Positions 18,652 to 29,649 of a stretch of DNA of 64,000 nucleotides are shown in pieces. The position numbers and the translations under genes are program-made. The notes under the pieces were generated by a model. That model worked only from the letters and a program-made list of their open reading frames with translations. It was not told the DNA's origin and did no database searches. Origin of the DNA: Phanerodontia chrysosporium (lineage: Eukaryota > Basidiomycota > Agaricomycetes > Polyporales > Phanerochaetaceae); assembly GCA_001910725.1 (NCBI GenBank), contig MJGA01000048.1, positions 1 to 64,000 on the forward strand, read 5' to 3'. Every line of letters begins with the position of its first letter. Positions within the stretch are counted from its first letter, which is position 1.

Positions 18652-19876
18652 CGCGGGGTCGTGGCGGTAAGTCGTGAGGTGCAGAGGACGCGCTGGCAGC
18701 GGTTGCCCAAGGGCACTTGGACGAATGAGCACGAGCGCAAGCGCAGGCGGCGAGCATGCCTGAAATGCGCCACCACGTGACTAGCTGCGTTATGATGGCG
18801 CATCAGCCGCATCAGAGCACGCTCGTCCGACACAGAAAAATCGCCATATCTGCGAAAGCAGGTTGTGAGAGCCTCGCTCAAGCTCATTTCTGTCGTGCAT
18901 GATGCCATGATCAAACGGTCGCGTAACACTAAGATCGAAGAGTTGGCGAGCTCACGAATCGACCGCGGATACGCAGTCCAGAGAGCTCATCTCGCGCCGA
19001 GGGAACAAGTACTTCGTGAAAGCTGTTCCACGAAATCCCCATGCTCATAGCAGTGCACTCGTCTGGGACAGCTCGAAAGTCACTCTAGACCCTGACCGCC
19101 CCACATAATGTCCACCCCTAGGCTACCATCGCAGAATAGAACCGAACAGACCGCACAACACGGTACTGCGTGTACCTCACACGAGACGCCATGGTACCGC
19201 GGCGGGGCACGACGCCACTTGAACCAGGGCCTGCGCGACCCGTTGCAGTGCTGCCTAGTGCCGCACGCGTACAGAACGCACTCCGCCTACACCGCTGTGG
19301 CTGGCGACGCAGCGCCGACTCTCACGTCGGCGGCAATGTGCATTCGCGTGCTGCTTCGTGAAGTCTTCTGACGGACAATGTGTTGGTGCCCATAGCACTG
19401 AAACAAAGGTTGACTCTTCTGTAGCGGCGATACAAGTAAGCAGAGTCATGAATCCCGGGCAGTTGAGAATGCGATACAAGCTTGGGCGGACGAGGAGTCG
19501 AAGCTTTCTGAGAGGACGCTGCTTCCAGAGTGCGACCCCGCACGACTCCGCGCACTCACGAAGAACAGAGCAAGTCCTGACAGGGAGTCAATCTGCCTAG
19601 AGTCACAGCACAGCGGCGTTCTTCCGAAATCCAGTTCGTCACCTCCATACATTCCAGCTCCTTCTACTCGGAGCGTTCCTTGCATGATGCTCAGCACACG
19701 CAAATTGTGATGTTTTCACAATCTTTTTGTGTGCGCAAGCGGGTTGTAATGGGTACAAGGCGGTATGCGAAGGATGCGCAGCGGGCCTCCGCGCGCCCGG
19801 CGGCAGCGTGTAGTGTGCAGGAACATGCAAGCGAGATGAGAATAAACACAGCAGAACGACAGAAAATCCGACAAAA
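18652..19876. other. Intergenic stretch between RPP1 and ATG7
   Basis: About 1.2 kb on the 5' side of ATG7 and 3' side of RPP1. Only short overlapping frames without recognisable protein character. It should hold the ATG7 promoter. Confidence 0.5.
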
Positions 19877-20511
19877 TTAGTCGAAGAGACCGAAGCCCTA
19901 CGCAGAAAAAGTATGTCAGTATCCAATTCTGAGGACGATCAGTCAGACGCACCATGTCGTCGTCAGACTCCTCCTTCTCCTCCTCCTTCTTGGCCTCCTC
20001 CTTGGGTGCGTCAGCAGACGCGGCAGCACCGCCAGCAGCAGCAGCGGGAGCACCGGCCGCGGGGGCAGCACCACCGGCACCGATGTTCGACAGGAGCTCC
20101 TTCACGTTCTTGCCCTCGAGAGCCTTGGCGAGGAGGGACGCCCAGATGGGCTCGAGCTCGACACCCGCAGCGGTGGTGAGCGCGACGATCTTGTCCGACT
20201 GTGAATTGCACGCCAGAATCAGGGGAAACTGTAAAATGGCCTCAGGGAAGGAGGGGGACGCACGGTGATCTCGACATTGTCGTCGGCGAGGATGAGGGCG
20301 GCGTAGGTCGCGGCGAGTTCAGCGGTGGCCTAGCAGGGCAGAGAGTTCGTCAGTACGGTCGGTCGCCCATCGCAAAGCGCACCAGTCGGCCCAAATCCTC
20401 ATCCGACGGGTCGCATGTCCATCCAGCGTCCAGATCCGCCATCCATCCTCCGTAACCAGCGAATTTGTGCTTCTACCACGCCAAACGTGCATAGGGACAG
20501 CGTCTCACCAT
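19877..20511 (-). CDS. RPP1: 60S acidic ribosomal protein P1, four coding exons, 111 aa
   Basis: P1 forms part of the ribosomal stalk that recruits translation factors. Exons on the minus strand are 20509-20511 (only the ATG), 20264-20329, 19953-20198 and 19877-19897; the sum is exactly in frame. The product starts [19 protein letters not shown], continues with [20 protein letters not shown] and [14 protein letters not shown], then an Ala/Gly hinge, then an acidic [12 protein letters not shown] and the invariant end GFGLFD. Length and tail match the family. The first intron (20330-20508, 179 nt) directly follows the start codon; the last exon carries only GFGLFD and the stop. Confidence 0.95.
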
Positions 20512-21034
20512 TTGGAATCGTCGAGGGTCGCAAGGACGGGGTCGAAGGGAGTTTTGGGGACGGGCTGGATGTCGATGAGTACGCTCAGGCTCCCGCTCTC
20601 GGTGCCGCCCGTCTAGCCACGTGGCACAGGCGCCGGCCCGAACCTCGCTGTCTGGCGCCCGCGGCACTCCTTCGCATCCCCATCATGCGCTTGCTGCTAG
20701 GTACTGCAGCAATCTATTGTGACACACTCGGGAAACCAGGCTCAGATACAATATCACTTTGTTCTTCCGGTCACAGGCTGCAAGTTTCCATGGAGAAGTC
20801 ACCCGCGGCATTCGTCCAGCCCTCGCATGCCTAAGGACAAAAGGCCTTTGACGTCTTGCGGGTGCAAGTACAAGGCCTTCGCCCTTAAAGGGCCACAGTT
20901 CTGTATGTTCTTTATTCACTCCCGTACCACTAAATTCCCCCCAGCTTCCCCGACATCTCGTTCCATTCTGGTGGTGTTGCTCCTTTCATTCCAGAGACAA
21001 GAGCCCCCGCCCCCGCCCCCACTTGCGAGTTTTC
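20512..21034. other. Divergent promoter region of RPP1 and an F-box gene
   Basis: About 0.5 kb between two outward-reading genes. The RPP1-proximal part should be 5' untranslated exon sequence; a C-rich run (CCCCCGCCCCCGCCCCC) lies just before the F-box start. No further gene seen. Confidence 0.5.
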
Positions 21035-22516
21035 ATGGACCTAGCAAGTGAAGATTGCGACAGAAGAGATGCCATACATTGTGTTCCGGTGGAGATATTG
21101 GTCGCTATTGTCATTTCTTACAAGGAAGCCGTCCGCGCAGGGGGTGTCCTGCATAATCCGTGGTCATTTCTCGTCTTTACCAAAGTCTGCAAGTATTGGC
21201 GTCGAGTTGTTTGCCATACCAAGCTACTCTGGACCGACATCTTTCTGCCTGCGCCGACGCAGCTCATTCTCCGCTCGCTGGAGCTCTCTGGCGGCCTTCC
21301 TCTGGACCCTACCTTCACCTCTGGAACCGCGTCTATGGGCCAAGACGTCTGGTCGACCGTCTTCCTGGAGCTGCCGCGCTTCCGGCACCTCACTATCAAC
21401 TGTACCGAATCTCCAACGACCTGCGATCTCGAGCTCATTTCTGCCCCGCCCAGCGCGCCATTTCTTCAATCCATTATTGTTCGCGACTCCGAATCATCCT
21501 GGCTACACCCATGGCTGTTGAAATCGATCAACCAAGCTCCGAATCTTTGTGTTCTGGACATCGTCACGTACCCTGACTTGTGGGTTGACGTGGCGAAGTT
21601 CACGGCTTTGAAGATCCTCGTTGTGCGTCCGAACCAAGACATTAGACCCGAGCTTAGCTTGGACAACGTCATGGATGGACTGCGCCCTCTGAGACGGCTC
21701 GAGGAGCTGCATCTATCTTGCGAGCTGACCAGGCTCAGAACGAATAGTGGACCCTGGCCGCCTGTCGCTCTGCCCCATCTCAAGCGCCTCGTTTTTATTG
21801 GGCCATCGTACAGCACGGGGCTGCTCCTTGGTGATCTAGACTTCCCTCGGTCGGTTCGCGTGGTTGCAGATGAAGTCGAGATACCGTCCGCGGCAGGCCC
21901 CGCTGTCCGTAGCCTCCATGCTGCCGCCGCTCGTTTACTCAAGCCCTCTGTGAGCAAGCTTGTTGGCGAAGAGAAACTCTCGTTCCTCGATCTCACGGCA
22001 GGCGACGACGATGTGGTCACTGTACGCGCCTTCACCTATGAATCCTTCGACCTTGGGCCACGCTTCGCCCTGAAGCTCAAATGCTTCGCTACCCTCATGA
22101 ACACTTTCCCTCTCGACGGCGTCCGCTCGGTATTAATCTCCGGTACACGCACGCACACGGCCGCCGCAATCAAGAAATTTGTGTCTCGCTCGCTGAGTCG
22201 CATTGAGACTTTGACCTTTCGAGACGGTAGCCTGTGCTGGCTGAAGGCGGTCATGCAGGACCACCAGGCGCCTCTGCAGTTCGCGACGACGCTGCGTACT
22301 CTGGTGCTTGTCGACTTCACCTTCGCCGAAGCCTGTCTGTGCAAGGACGGGCGGCAGGACTGCGCGCACCATCTTGAGGAGGTCCTATCCATGTACCAGT
22401 GCACAGCAGGACGACCGTTATATGAACTCAGGATCGTCCGCTGTGAGATTTCTGACCACCAGAAAGATGGCCTGAGGCCGCTAGTCCAGGTGCTGAACGA
22501 GGCAACGCAGGGTTGA
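21035..22516 (+). CDS. F-box protein, subfamily A, 493 aa, single exon
   Basis: F-box proteins usually bind Skp1 and present substrates to SCF ubiquitin ligases. I chose the ATG at 21035 (MDLASEDCDRRDAIHCVPVE); an in-frame TTG twelve bases upstream is not a likely start. Residues about 15-65 look like an F-box: CVPVEILVAIVISYKEAV, then WSFLVFTKVCKYWRRVV and LLWTDIFLP. The rest is leucine-rich without clear repeat punctuation, as in mushroom F-box families. It resembles the gene at 26578-27807, especially in (D/N)PW-FL, the tryptophan pattern and the LPAP motif. Substrate unknown. Confidence 0.8.
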   Translation: MDLASEDCDRRDAIHCVPVEILVAIVISYKEAVRAGGVLHNPWSFLVFTKVCKYWRRVVCHTKLLWTDIFLPAPTQLILRSLELSGGLPLDPTFTSGTASMGQDVWSTVFLELPRFRHLTINCTESPTTCDLELISAPPSAPFLQSIIVRDSESSWLHPWLLKSINQAPNLCVLDIVTYPDLWVDVAKFTALKILVVRPNQDIRPELSLDNVMDGLRPLRRLEELHLSCELTRLRTNSGPWPPVALPHLKRLVFIGPSYSTGLLLGDLDFPRSVRVVADEVEIPSAAGPAVRSLHAAAARLLKPSVSKLVGEEKLSFLDLTAGDDDVVTVRAFTYESFDLGPRFALKLKCFATLMNTFPLDGVRSVLISGTRTHTAAAIKKFVSRSLSRIETLTFRDGSLCWLKAVMQDHQAPLQFATTLRTLVLVDFTFAEACLCKDGRQDCAHHLEEVLSMYQCTAGRPLYELRIVRCEISDHQKDGLRPLVQVLNEATQG

Positions 22517-22769
22517 AAGAGGGATAAAGAATGCTTACAGTTCTGACAAGAAGCCTTATTGCTATTCGTTGTATACAAGATGTCTGTAATGGTACCGAAG
22601 TTCAATGTAGTGTTGTATGGCTGTTCGGCGGGCCGAGTCCTCAACACGCGCACATAGAGCGCCTTTGCTCCTGACTTCCACCTAGGCCGTTCCCCGGCTG
22701 TTGTACATATCTGACGTCTGGCATCCTGATATCCGCTTCGACCTCTCCACCGTCTCGTAACGCAGAGTA

Positions 22770-23874
22770 ATGTCTGTCGCCCCGCCTGGAAGCTCTGGTC
22801 GGCTGACCTCCGAGAGACCTGACCGCAAACGTCCTCGCACTGACTTCGACGACGACGACGAAGTCAAGGTCCTTGAGAACCATCCAACGCTCTACTTCGA
22901 CGACGGAAACATTATTCTCAGCTGCTGTGGCACACTCTTCTGTGTTCACCGGTCGCTGCTAGCCAAACACTCTCCGGTCTTTCAGAGGATGTTCGCACCG
23001 AGGGACGGCATCAAGCCCGATATGTTGAGGGGCTGCAGGCATTACAGCGTGGACGATAGCAGAGAGGACATGGAGGTGTTTCTAGAGATGATCTACAATG
23101 GCTTGTAAGTTGTCCTTGACCCTCTGTGCAAATGATGGCTCGACGCGTCCGCCTGGTAGACGTGTAGACACTGTGGTCTTGACGGCCGAAACGTTTCCAC
23201 TCCTGTCCAACCTGCTGCAAATGTGCACGAAATATGAAGTTGAACGCCCCCGTCCCGAGATCATTGCACGCATACAGGCAGCCTGGCCCAGAGATCTCGC
23301 GCAATACGACGCCTTGAACGATACGAGGGTTCGCAAGTACCTCGCCACGCATGGGCACGCGTTGCCCCAAGGCGCAGTTGTGACCTTTGTAGAAGAAGAT
23401 ACCGATGTCCATCCTGCTGCAGCTATTGCTCTCCTGCGCCAGTGCGGGTATGCCTCGCCCGAGCTCCTTGCACCACTGTTCTACGCATTGAGCCGGGGCG
23501 CGAGGAACTTCAGCGGTGCAGGCTTCAATGTCGAGCCTCTATCCCACGCAGACATCGAACGGCTCATCGTCGGGATCGAACGCCTGCGGGCGGAGCACCT
23601 CAAGATGCTCGTCGCGATGCCAGAACCCGCGCATGGACAGTTCTGCGGTCCAGCATTGTTCTCGCACCGCACCGTGCGCATATTTCCTGCAGCATCTCAA
23701 GGCGCGTGCGCCCCAATCGAATTCTGGGGTTCCGCGGCGCGAATGGTCGAGCAGGCAGCACAGGCCCCACCCGCCTCGCCATGCGCCATGTGCTGCAACG
23801 CCAGTGCCGCGGGGATACGCGCGACTCGAGCGGCACTTTGGGAGCGAATGCCAGAGATCTTTGGGCTCTCTTGA
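22770..23874 (+). CDS. BTB/POZ domain protein, two exons, 349 aa
   Basis: Exons 22770-23104 and 23160-23874 with a 55-nt GTAAGT-AG intron; the join reads NGL-RVDTVVLTAETF. A BTB fold is indicated by HPTLYFDDGNIILSCCGTLF, VHRSLLAKHSPVFQRMFA, the cluster DDSREDMEVFLEMIYNGL and then LTAETFPLLSNLLQMCTKYEV. The C-terminal half is helical with cysteines (PCAMCCNASAAGI), not a known repeat domain. Fungal proteins of this plan are numerous and mostly uncharacterised; some BTB proteins act as Cullin-3 adaptors. It lies among F-box genes, which fits an adaptor-rich neighbourhood but proves nothing. Confidence 0.82.
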
Positions 23875-24352
23875 CAGATTGCCCCTTGGTCTGCGGTCGT
23901 TTCAACGGTCTACACGCCCTTGCGTCGTCAAGTCGAATGTTGCATCTCCCACGCTTTCTACATGCATCCGGAATTATCGTCATCAAGTGGTTTTTCCAGT
24001 ATCGCTCTGTCTACACAATTGTTTTTATCATGACATTTTGTATGTACGCACAACATGGAATTGAACTTACGTTTACTGTGACAGGCGGTCGACCCACTTC
24101 AGCCTTAGCTGACCAGGCTATGCTCGTAGCGACGCCCCCGAGGGCGTGCGATGCTCAACGCAGCCCAGCAGCAGTACCGATCCAGCACCCAATACAGCGA
24201 GCCTCACCCGCGCAACGTCTATGTGGCTATCTCGACATCCACGATGGGACGCTATCAAATTAAGGTTCATCACGAGTCCAATTACAGCCCTGCGTGCGGT
24301 TAAGCCACGTCGGTCGTGATCTTCCATCTCTTTACAACCACCCGAGCTAACC
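23875..24352. other. Intergenic
   Basis: No gene or repeat recognised in 478 bp between the BTB gene and the next F-box-like gene. Confidence 0.5.
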
Positions 24353-25898
24353 ATGGAAGAAAACAGGGCACTCCATATTCTTCGGGCAGCCAACAGACGA
24401 ATGCACGGCGTCTTAGATAGACTCCGGCAACTGTTGAATCCAGTACAACCGCTGAAATCGGTTTCACAATGCCGTGGGCGACAGGTCAGTGAACATCCCG
24501 ATGCACTCTGCGACTGCCTAAGTCTGATTCCTCTATGTCGCTACTCACTAGAGAAAGCAGGCATCCATCGAGAACCCTGCCGCCCACCGGGTGCCACCGG
24601 AGCTCTTTGCGACAATCATACACGAGTTCATGGTCGAGACGGGCGACAAAGTTCCTGTCTCCACGTTCAGCCGGAGCAAACGCGAACTCAAGCACCACCT
24701 TGCGCAGGTGTCCCTCGTATGCCGATATTGGGCGAAACATAGCCGCGCGGCGATTTTCGAGGAGCTCGAACTGCGCTCTGCCACGGACGCTCACCAGCTG
24801 CTAGCGTTCGCTCGCACGACGACCCTCGGCATGAACGTAGGAGCCTACATCCGCGAGCTCACTCTCGAGCTCGTCCTCCCTTCGGATCCGTGGTTCCACC
24901 TCGTCGTGACGAACCTCCCGCGTAGTGCCTTTCCGCTGCTTGTGCGCTACACGTATGGTTTCACGAGTGGTCCGCACGCGACTCATGCACCTCGGAGTGT
25001 GTTCGTGGGGCTACCCCGTGCATTGCCTCTCCCACGTCTGCCAGTACGCCCGCGCCTCAAGTGGCTGGACTTTGCGGCCTTTGGCGATGCGGTCGCCTTT
25101 GTCGACTCGCTTCTCGTGCCGCGCCCGAGCGCTGCGCCTGTCGGGGACGTCAGCACACTGTCGTTCTACTACGTCAACTGGGCCGACGCGCCGGAGCTGT
25201 TGCCATCGGAGGTTCCGCGTGCATTTCGTGGGACCCGGCGGCGATGGCGCAAGCGCATTGTCGACGTGCACGCCGTTGGGTGCAGTGCAGCGTGGCCGCT
25301 CATGTGGCTCCTCGTGACGGCGGAGCGGCCGCGAGGTACAGCAAACGACGCACCCGTGTTCGTGGATGCTGGTGAGATGTGCCGGATGGCGGCACTCGTA
25401 CGGGAGGTCGTCGAGGGGTGCAAGTGTACGGCGTGCAGTTCTGCGGCTGCGACATTGGATGTGCTTCTGCGTGTGCCGAGCGCGGAGCGTGGGTCGTGCG
25501 GTGCGTCTATATCTTATGAGGTTACTCATCAGCTGAGCGAGCAGCGGCCGCATACAGTCCTCGAGGCCCATAGTCGGTTCACGCACAAGCTCGTCTTTAG
25601 GCTCTCGCTTGATGGTCACGTTACAGGAATCCAATTCAATCTCACGAAGAACGCACGGGCGCTGCCGCGTAGCGCACCCCCAGATGCACTGTCCTTTAAC
25701 TGGGCAGCGCTGGAAACACTACTTGATGCATTCCCGGCGACACTTGAGCGCGTATGCGTGCAGCTCCCCGACACCGTATACGATATGTACGAGCCCTACG
25801 TACGCACGCAAATGCCACAGACTTTGGCACGCGGGCGGCTTGAAGTCGAGAAACGGGGCACGACAGCGCGTGAGCGTTGGCCGGAGGAGGCGGGGTAA
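24353..25898 (+). CDS. F-box-like protein, subfamily B, two exons, 489 aa
   Basis: Exons 24353-24484 and 24561-25898, 76-nt intron beginning GTCAGT, in frame across the join (CRGRQ-ASIENPAAHRVPPELF). The F-box-like segment is HRVPPELFATIIHEFMVE, then QVSLVCRYWAKHSRAAIF. The body has TLELVLPSDPWFHLVVTNLP, VFVGLPRALPLPRL, FRGTRRRWRKRI and WPLMWLLVTAERPR. All of these are echoed in the minus-strand gene at the right edge of the window (62926 to beyond 64000), so the two are paralogues. The C-terminus has NWAALETLLDAF and YEPYVRTQMP. A GTG at 24591 is an internal codon, not the start. Function beyond possible SCF adaptor is unknown. Confidence 0.78.
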
Positions 25899-26577
25899 AT
25901 CACGACGTGTTCCTTGCGCCATTTACATTAAACAAGAGAATCCTACCGATACCATAGTGAATATGATGGTATATAGGACTCTATACGATAGATGGGACAC
26001 GTGATGTAATATCGGGCGGGAGCGGGCGGGGGCCTTGGTTTTTGGCATCGTGCATGGCGACAGCCTATGTAGCGGCCGAGCCGAATTTGGTAAGCTGAGG
26101 CCTCTGGTCCTAACATGGACAAACAGCTCTTCGCCGTTGGCCACTACGGCCACGCCGTGCCAGTGGCCTCGACCATCAAATAATGAGCGTTTGCCAAGAC
26201 TCATTTCGCTTTCATCTGGATTACCTTTGTGTGGACAAAGGACAATACATTGTTTGTCGCTCGCGCCAACATCTCGACGATGCCACGATATCTCCGAGTA
26301 CGTGGCCTCAAAGTCGTCTTTTTGGGCTCGTCCCGCTTTCATGACGCCCGACTTAGCACAATTTTTATTAACAACAAGCTATACTGAAATGAACTTGAAC
26401 ATCTGCACGCGATAGCGGCCAGCCACTGCTCCAAAGGGCCGACAGGGTATGCCTCCATGTATATATAGGAGGCGAGTACGCAGGTCTCGTCAGCATCAGC
26501 GTCAGTCTCTTACCCATTGCTCCTCACTAGCCTTTCACCGTACTATCTGACACCCTCCGATACGCGATTATTGCACC
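25899..26577. other. Intergenic, promoter of the next F-box gene
   Basis: No gene seen. ATATATAT at 26459-26466 could be the TATA element of the gene starting at 26578. Confidence 0.5.
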
Positions 26578-27807
26578 ATGGATTCTGGACTTCAAGCTAC
26601 AACCGTCGCCGCTCCCAGCCTACCGGCTGAGATTCTCTTGGCCATCCTCAAGTTCTACAGGGAACAGCCCTCCGTTAATGCCGACCCCTGGGAATTCCTT
26701 GCTTTGACTCTGGTCTGCAGGGCCTGGCGTTACGCCGTCTTCGCAGACAAGCACCTGTGGACCAACATTGTCCTGCCTGCACCGCTGCCCGTAGTCCTCC
26801 GCGCGCTGGTACTCTCGGACGACTGTCCTCTGGACTTTACCTTCAACGATGACTGCCTCTACATGCACGAATTTGCCGTGGAAGCGGTGCTCAAAGCACT
26901 GTCGCGGGCTCGCCGCATTGTGATCAACGCCACAGAGATGGTGGAAAGCCCAGCCGGCGCATCGACCGTCACCGATGCAAGTGCGGCACCCGCCTACGAG
27001 GCCAACCCTATGTCTCAATACATCATCAGAGCGGCTTGGAGCGCGTCTAATCTCGAATCCCTGGACGTTGTCTCGTATCCCGGGATCTGGACCGACCTCA
27101 CCGGACTCTCGACTGCCAAGATGAAGAGCCTCACCGTCCGCCCTTCAGCCACGGCCGCTGACAATGTCATCACGGCTGACGACTTCGCTGTCATTCTGGC
27201 TTGCATGCCTCAGCTGGAAGAGCTTGACATTGTCTGTCCGGCGAGCGTCACGCCTCTGGCAGCACAGAGGATACCGACGCCTCCATCTCTTCATCGCATC
27301 GGCCTCGCGGGCGGCAGTATCTTCGATACCGTGATGGTCCTCTGCAGGCTGTACTCCCACAAGGTCACGCAGATATCTCTCGAGAACAGTGATATACGGG
27401 CTGGTCCGCTCAGCGATGACATGGTGGCAGGTGCCCTACGAGGGGCGTTACCGATTCTCGTCGCCGGTACGCCCTTAGACTCAATCGAACTCGACTTCGC
27501 AGGCAGCCCGGACAAGGTTGTGCTCCGTGCGTACACGCGTGAGCATGGCCTGCGCTTCGCCAGCGCGCATCCGATGCTCGACGACGAGCTCCACGAGTTC
27601 GTTGCGCAGCTCCCGCTGGAGAACGTCCGCACCCTCGTCGTGATGAACGCTGGGGAAGATATGGACCGCGCGCCAGTCCGCGCGCTCCGCACGCTGCTCG
27701 AGAACGTCGAGGAGCTCGTCATAGGCCACGGGACCCCTGGCTGGATCGAGAATGTGCTGGTCGACGCCCCAACCGAATTGCGCATCACCAAGACCTCCGA
27801 AAATTAG
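26578..27807 (+). CDS. F-box protein, subfamily A, 409 aa, single exon
   Basis: ATG-started frame. F-box residues about 13-62: SLPAEILLAILKFYREQ, then WEFLALTLVCRAWRYAVFAD and HLWTNIVLPAPL. The remainder is Leu-rich with the look of degenerate leucine-rich repeats (LESLDVVSYPGIW, LEELDIVCPASV, VEELVIGHG). It is a paralogue of the gene at 21035. Probable substrate receptor of an SCF ligase; target unknown. Confidence 0.8.
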   Translation: MDSGLQATTVAAPSLPAEILLAILKFYREQPSVNADPWEFLALTLVCRAWRYAVFADKHLWTNIVLPAPLPVVLRALVLSDDCPLDFTFNDDCLYMHEFAVEAVLKALSRARRIVINATEMVESPAGASTVTDASAAPAYEANPMSQYIIRAAWSASNLESLDVVSYPGIWTDLTGLSTAKMKSLTVRPSATAADNVITADDFAVILACMPQLEELDIVCPASVTPLAAQRIPTPPSLHRIGLAGGSIFDTVMVLCRLYSHKVTQISLENSDIRAGPLSDDMVAGALRGALPILVAGTPLDSIELDFAGSPDKVVLRAYTREHGLRFASAHPMLDDELHEFVAQLPLENVRTLVVMNAGEDMDRAPVRALRTLLENVEELVIGHGTPGWIENVLVDAPTELRITKTSEN

Positions 27808-28126
27808 TCCATTGCGTGTCGATCTACAAATGCAACCGACGTCTCGTCACTGAAAGTTCTCTAACCGACCCACCACTCCGCCAAATTCATGCCCTCCTCT
27901 CTGCTCGGCACATGTTATTATTTACCTGATGTACATATTCCTGGACGTCCAGCGGCCGCCCGTCGTATAGGACTGTACGCATATAACGCTACTAACTTGC
28001 TCATTATATTGATTGTATCTGGTGTACCTACTGTGCTCCCGCTGCCTTGATAATGTCCGATGCTGCTTGTTCGTTATTATCACCTTACCCGTCGAAATAT
28101 ATATTATTGGGAAGACGTGTTTACCT

Positions 28127-28870
28127 TTTTATGCGATGGCGTACACGGTCGCCTGAGTGTGGGACGCGAAGTGTAGAGGGACGAGAGAGAGGTCGGCGAC
28201 ACGCAGGCTCTGGGTGCCGTAAACTTTGAGTGTCGGATCGACGACCCCGTTCGTTGCTCTGGGAAACATCGAGCATGATACGGCGGTGTTACAAGCCGCG
28301 CTCATTGTCAACTTCACCCAGTCTAGCACACGTCACCGCTGGTATCAGCTAACCGCTATAAAGTTTCAAAATCTGCCTAGACGCACCTCGCAGCTGCTCG
28401 TCCGTCTGCACCTCGCGACCAGGGCTGTGCTCGCGCTCGAGTGGATCGCGCATCAGCAGCGTTTGTGCATTCCGGAGCGTGTATTTGGCTGCTTCAATGT
28501 GCAGGGTGAGGTCTGTCGCGAGGCTATCAGCCGAGTAAAAGGATCCTGGCCTAAGGGTACGAACCAGCGTCGTGCTCGTAGTACCGCGCATCGATCTCGG
28601 GCTGCTGTTGTGGGTCGGCGGAAGCACAGTGCTGTGAGCGCACACCGGTACCCGCGTACCACGCAGCCGTTGAGAAGACATAGATACTTACGGCGCTTCC
28701 GCGAGACAGGCTATGGTTCATCGCGACGCCGACGCGCCCATACCGCTTGCCGGACTTGGGCAGATCTGCAAGAGAGCATATAATCAGTATGCTGCTAATT
28801 CTTGTGGGCAATACGACCCACTTGGTCCGCTGAGTAGCCTCAGGTAGCTGATGAACTCGCAGCCAGCCTG
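28127..28870 (-). pseudogene. Decayed 3' fragment of a GMC oxidoreductase
   Basis: Minus-strand pieces match the last third of the two GMC genes at 37683 and 41939: CEFISYLRLLSGPS (near 28830), then GKRYGRVGVAMNHSLSRGS, then HCASADPQQQPEIDARYYEHD, LTLHIEAAKYTLRNAQ and finally GVVDPTLKVYGTQSLRVADL and HTQATVYAIA. The first two thirds, including the FAD-binding N-terminus, are absent. The first active-site histidine (WHTASSCSM in the intact copy) reads NTAVSCSM here. A dead fragment in opposite orientation to its relatives. Confidence 0.82.
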
Positions 28871-29649
28871 AAGGAGTTAAGAGCATCTGCTACGTAGTTG
28901 ATTTGACGTGAGCGATGACAAATGGGCAGGATGAAACTGAATATACCGCTGAGACGTAGGACCTGCATTGATTTCCTCGAAATTGCGTACCAGTTCACCC
29001 AGAGCATTGACTTTGCGACATAGGAGTGACCCGTGCTACAACTCGGACTCGGAAGAAAAGCGACAAGTGCTAAGCGCCCAATAATCGCCCGCGCTCTCAG
29101 CCATCTGCCAAAATGTCGAGAAGTGTCTATTGAATTGGCATGGACAGGTACACCGTTATTATGTATTGTTACGAGTCAGATTCTCGTGCTGGGCTATGCG
29201 GTCGGCGTGAGGCATAAGAAATCGAAAGCAATTATCGTATGTACATGAATCATTAGCGTAGATCATGGCAGGACTTTGGCACTGCATGAAGATCCCCCGC
29301 TGTTTGTCAGAGACAGACGGTCGAGTGTCGTATACAGGTCCGTTATGGTACGTGCAAGAGCGAGGTGTGCAGGGAGAGCGTCATTATGTGTTATTGTAAA
29401 TGCGGAAAAGATTCGAGCGGGGGGAGGAAAAAGTGAAGATTGTACAGTGTGCCGTGCCCGAGCGCGAGATAAACATGTGCAGAGATGCCGAGTGGAAAGA
29501 TGCTACACGAGAGAGAATCCGAGAGTTCCGGACCATTGTGATGTAGGAGATGTGTTGCACTGGAAGAAGTGTCCGAGCCTTGCGTTGCGTTTCATTCCCT
29601 TTGTTCCTTTGTTACGACCAAGATTCTGACGTGAAAACGTACGAAACGT
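28871..29649. other. Intergenic
   Basis: No gene recognised in about 780 bp between the GMC relic and the 3' end of the next minus-strand gene. Confidence 0.5.

Noticed and set aside
18648..18929. 93-codon minus-strand frame overlapping the ATG7 start
   Set aside because: It overlaps the ATG7 start region in another frame, has no recognisable protein features and may only reflect leader sequence.
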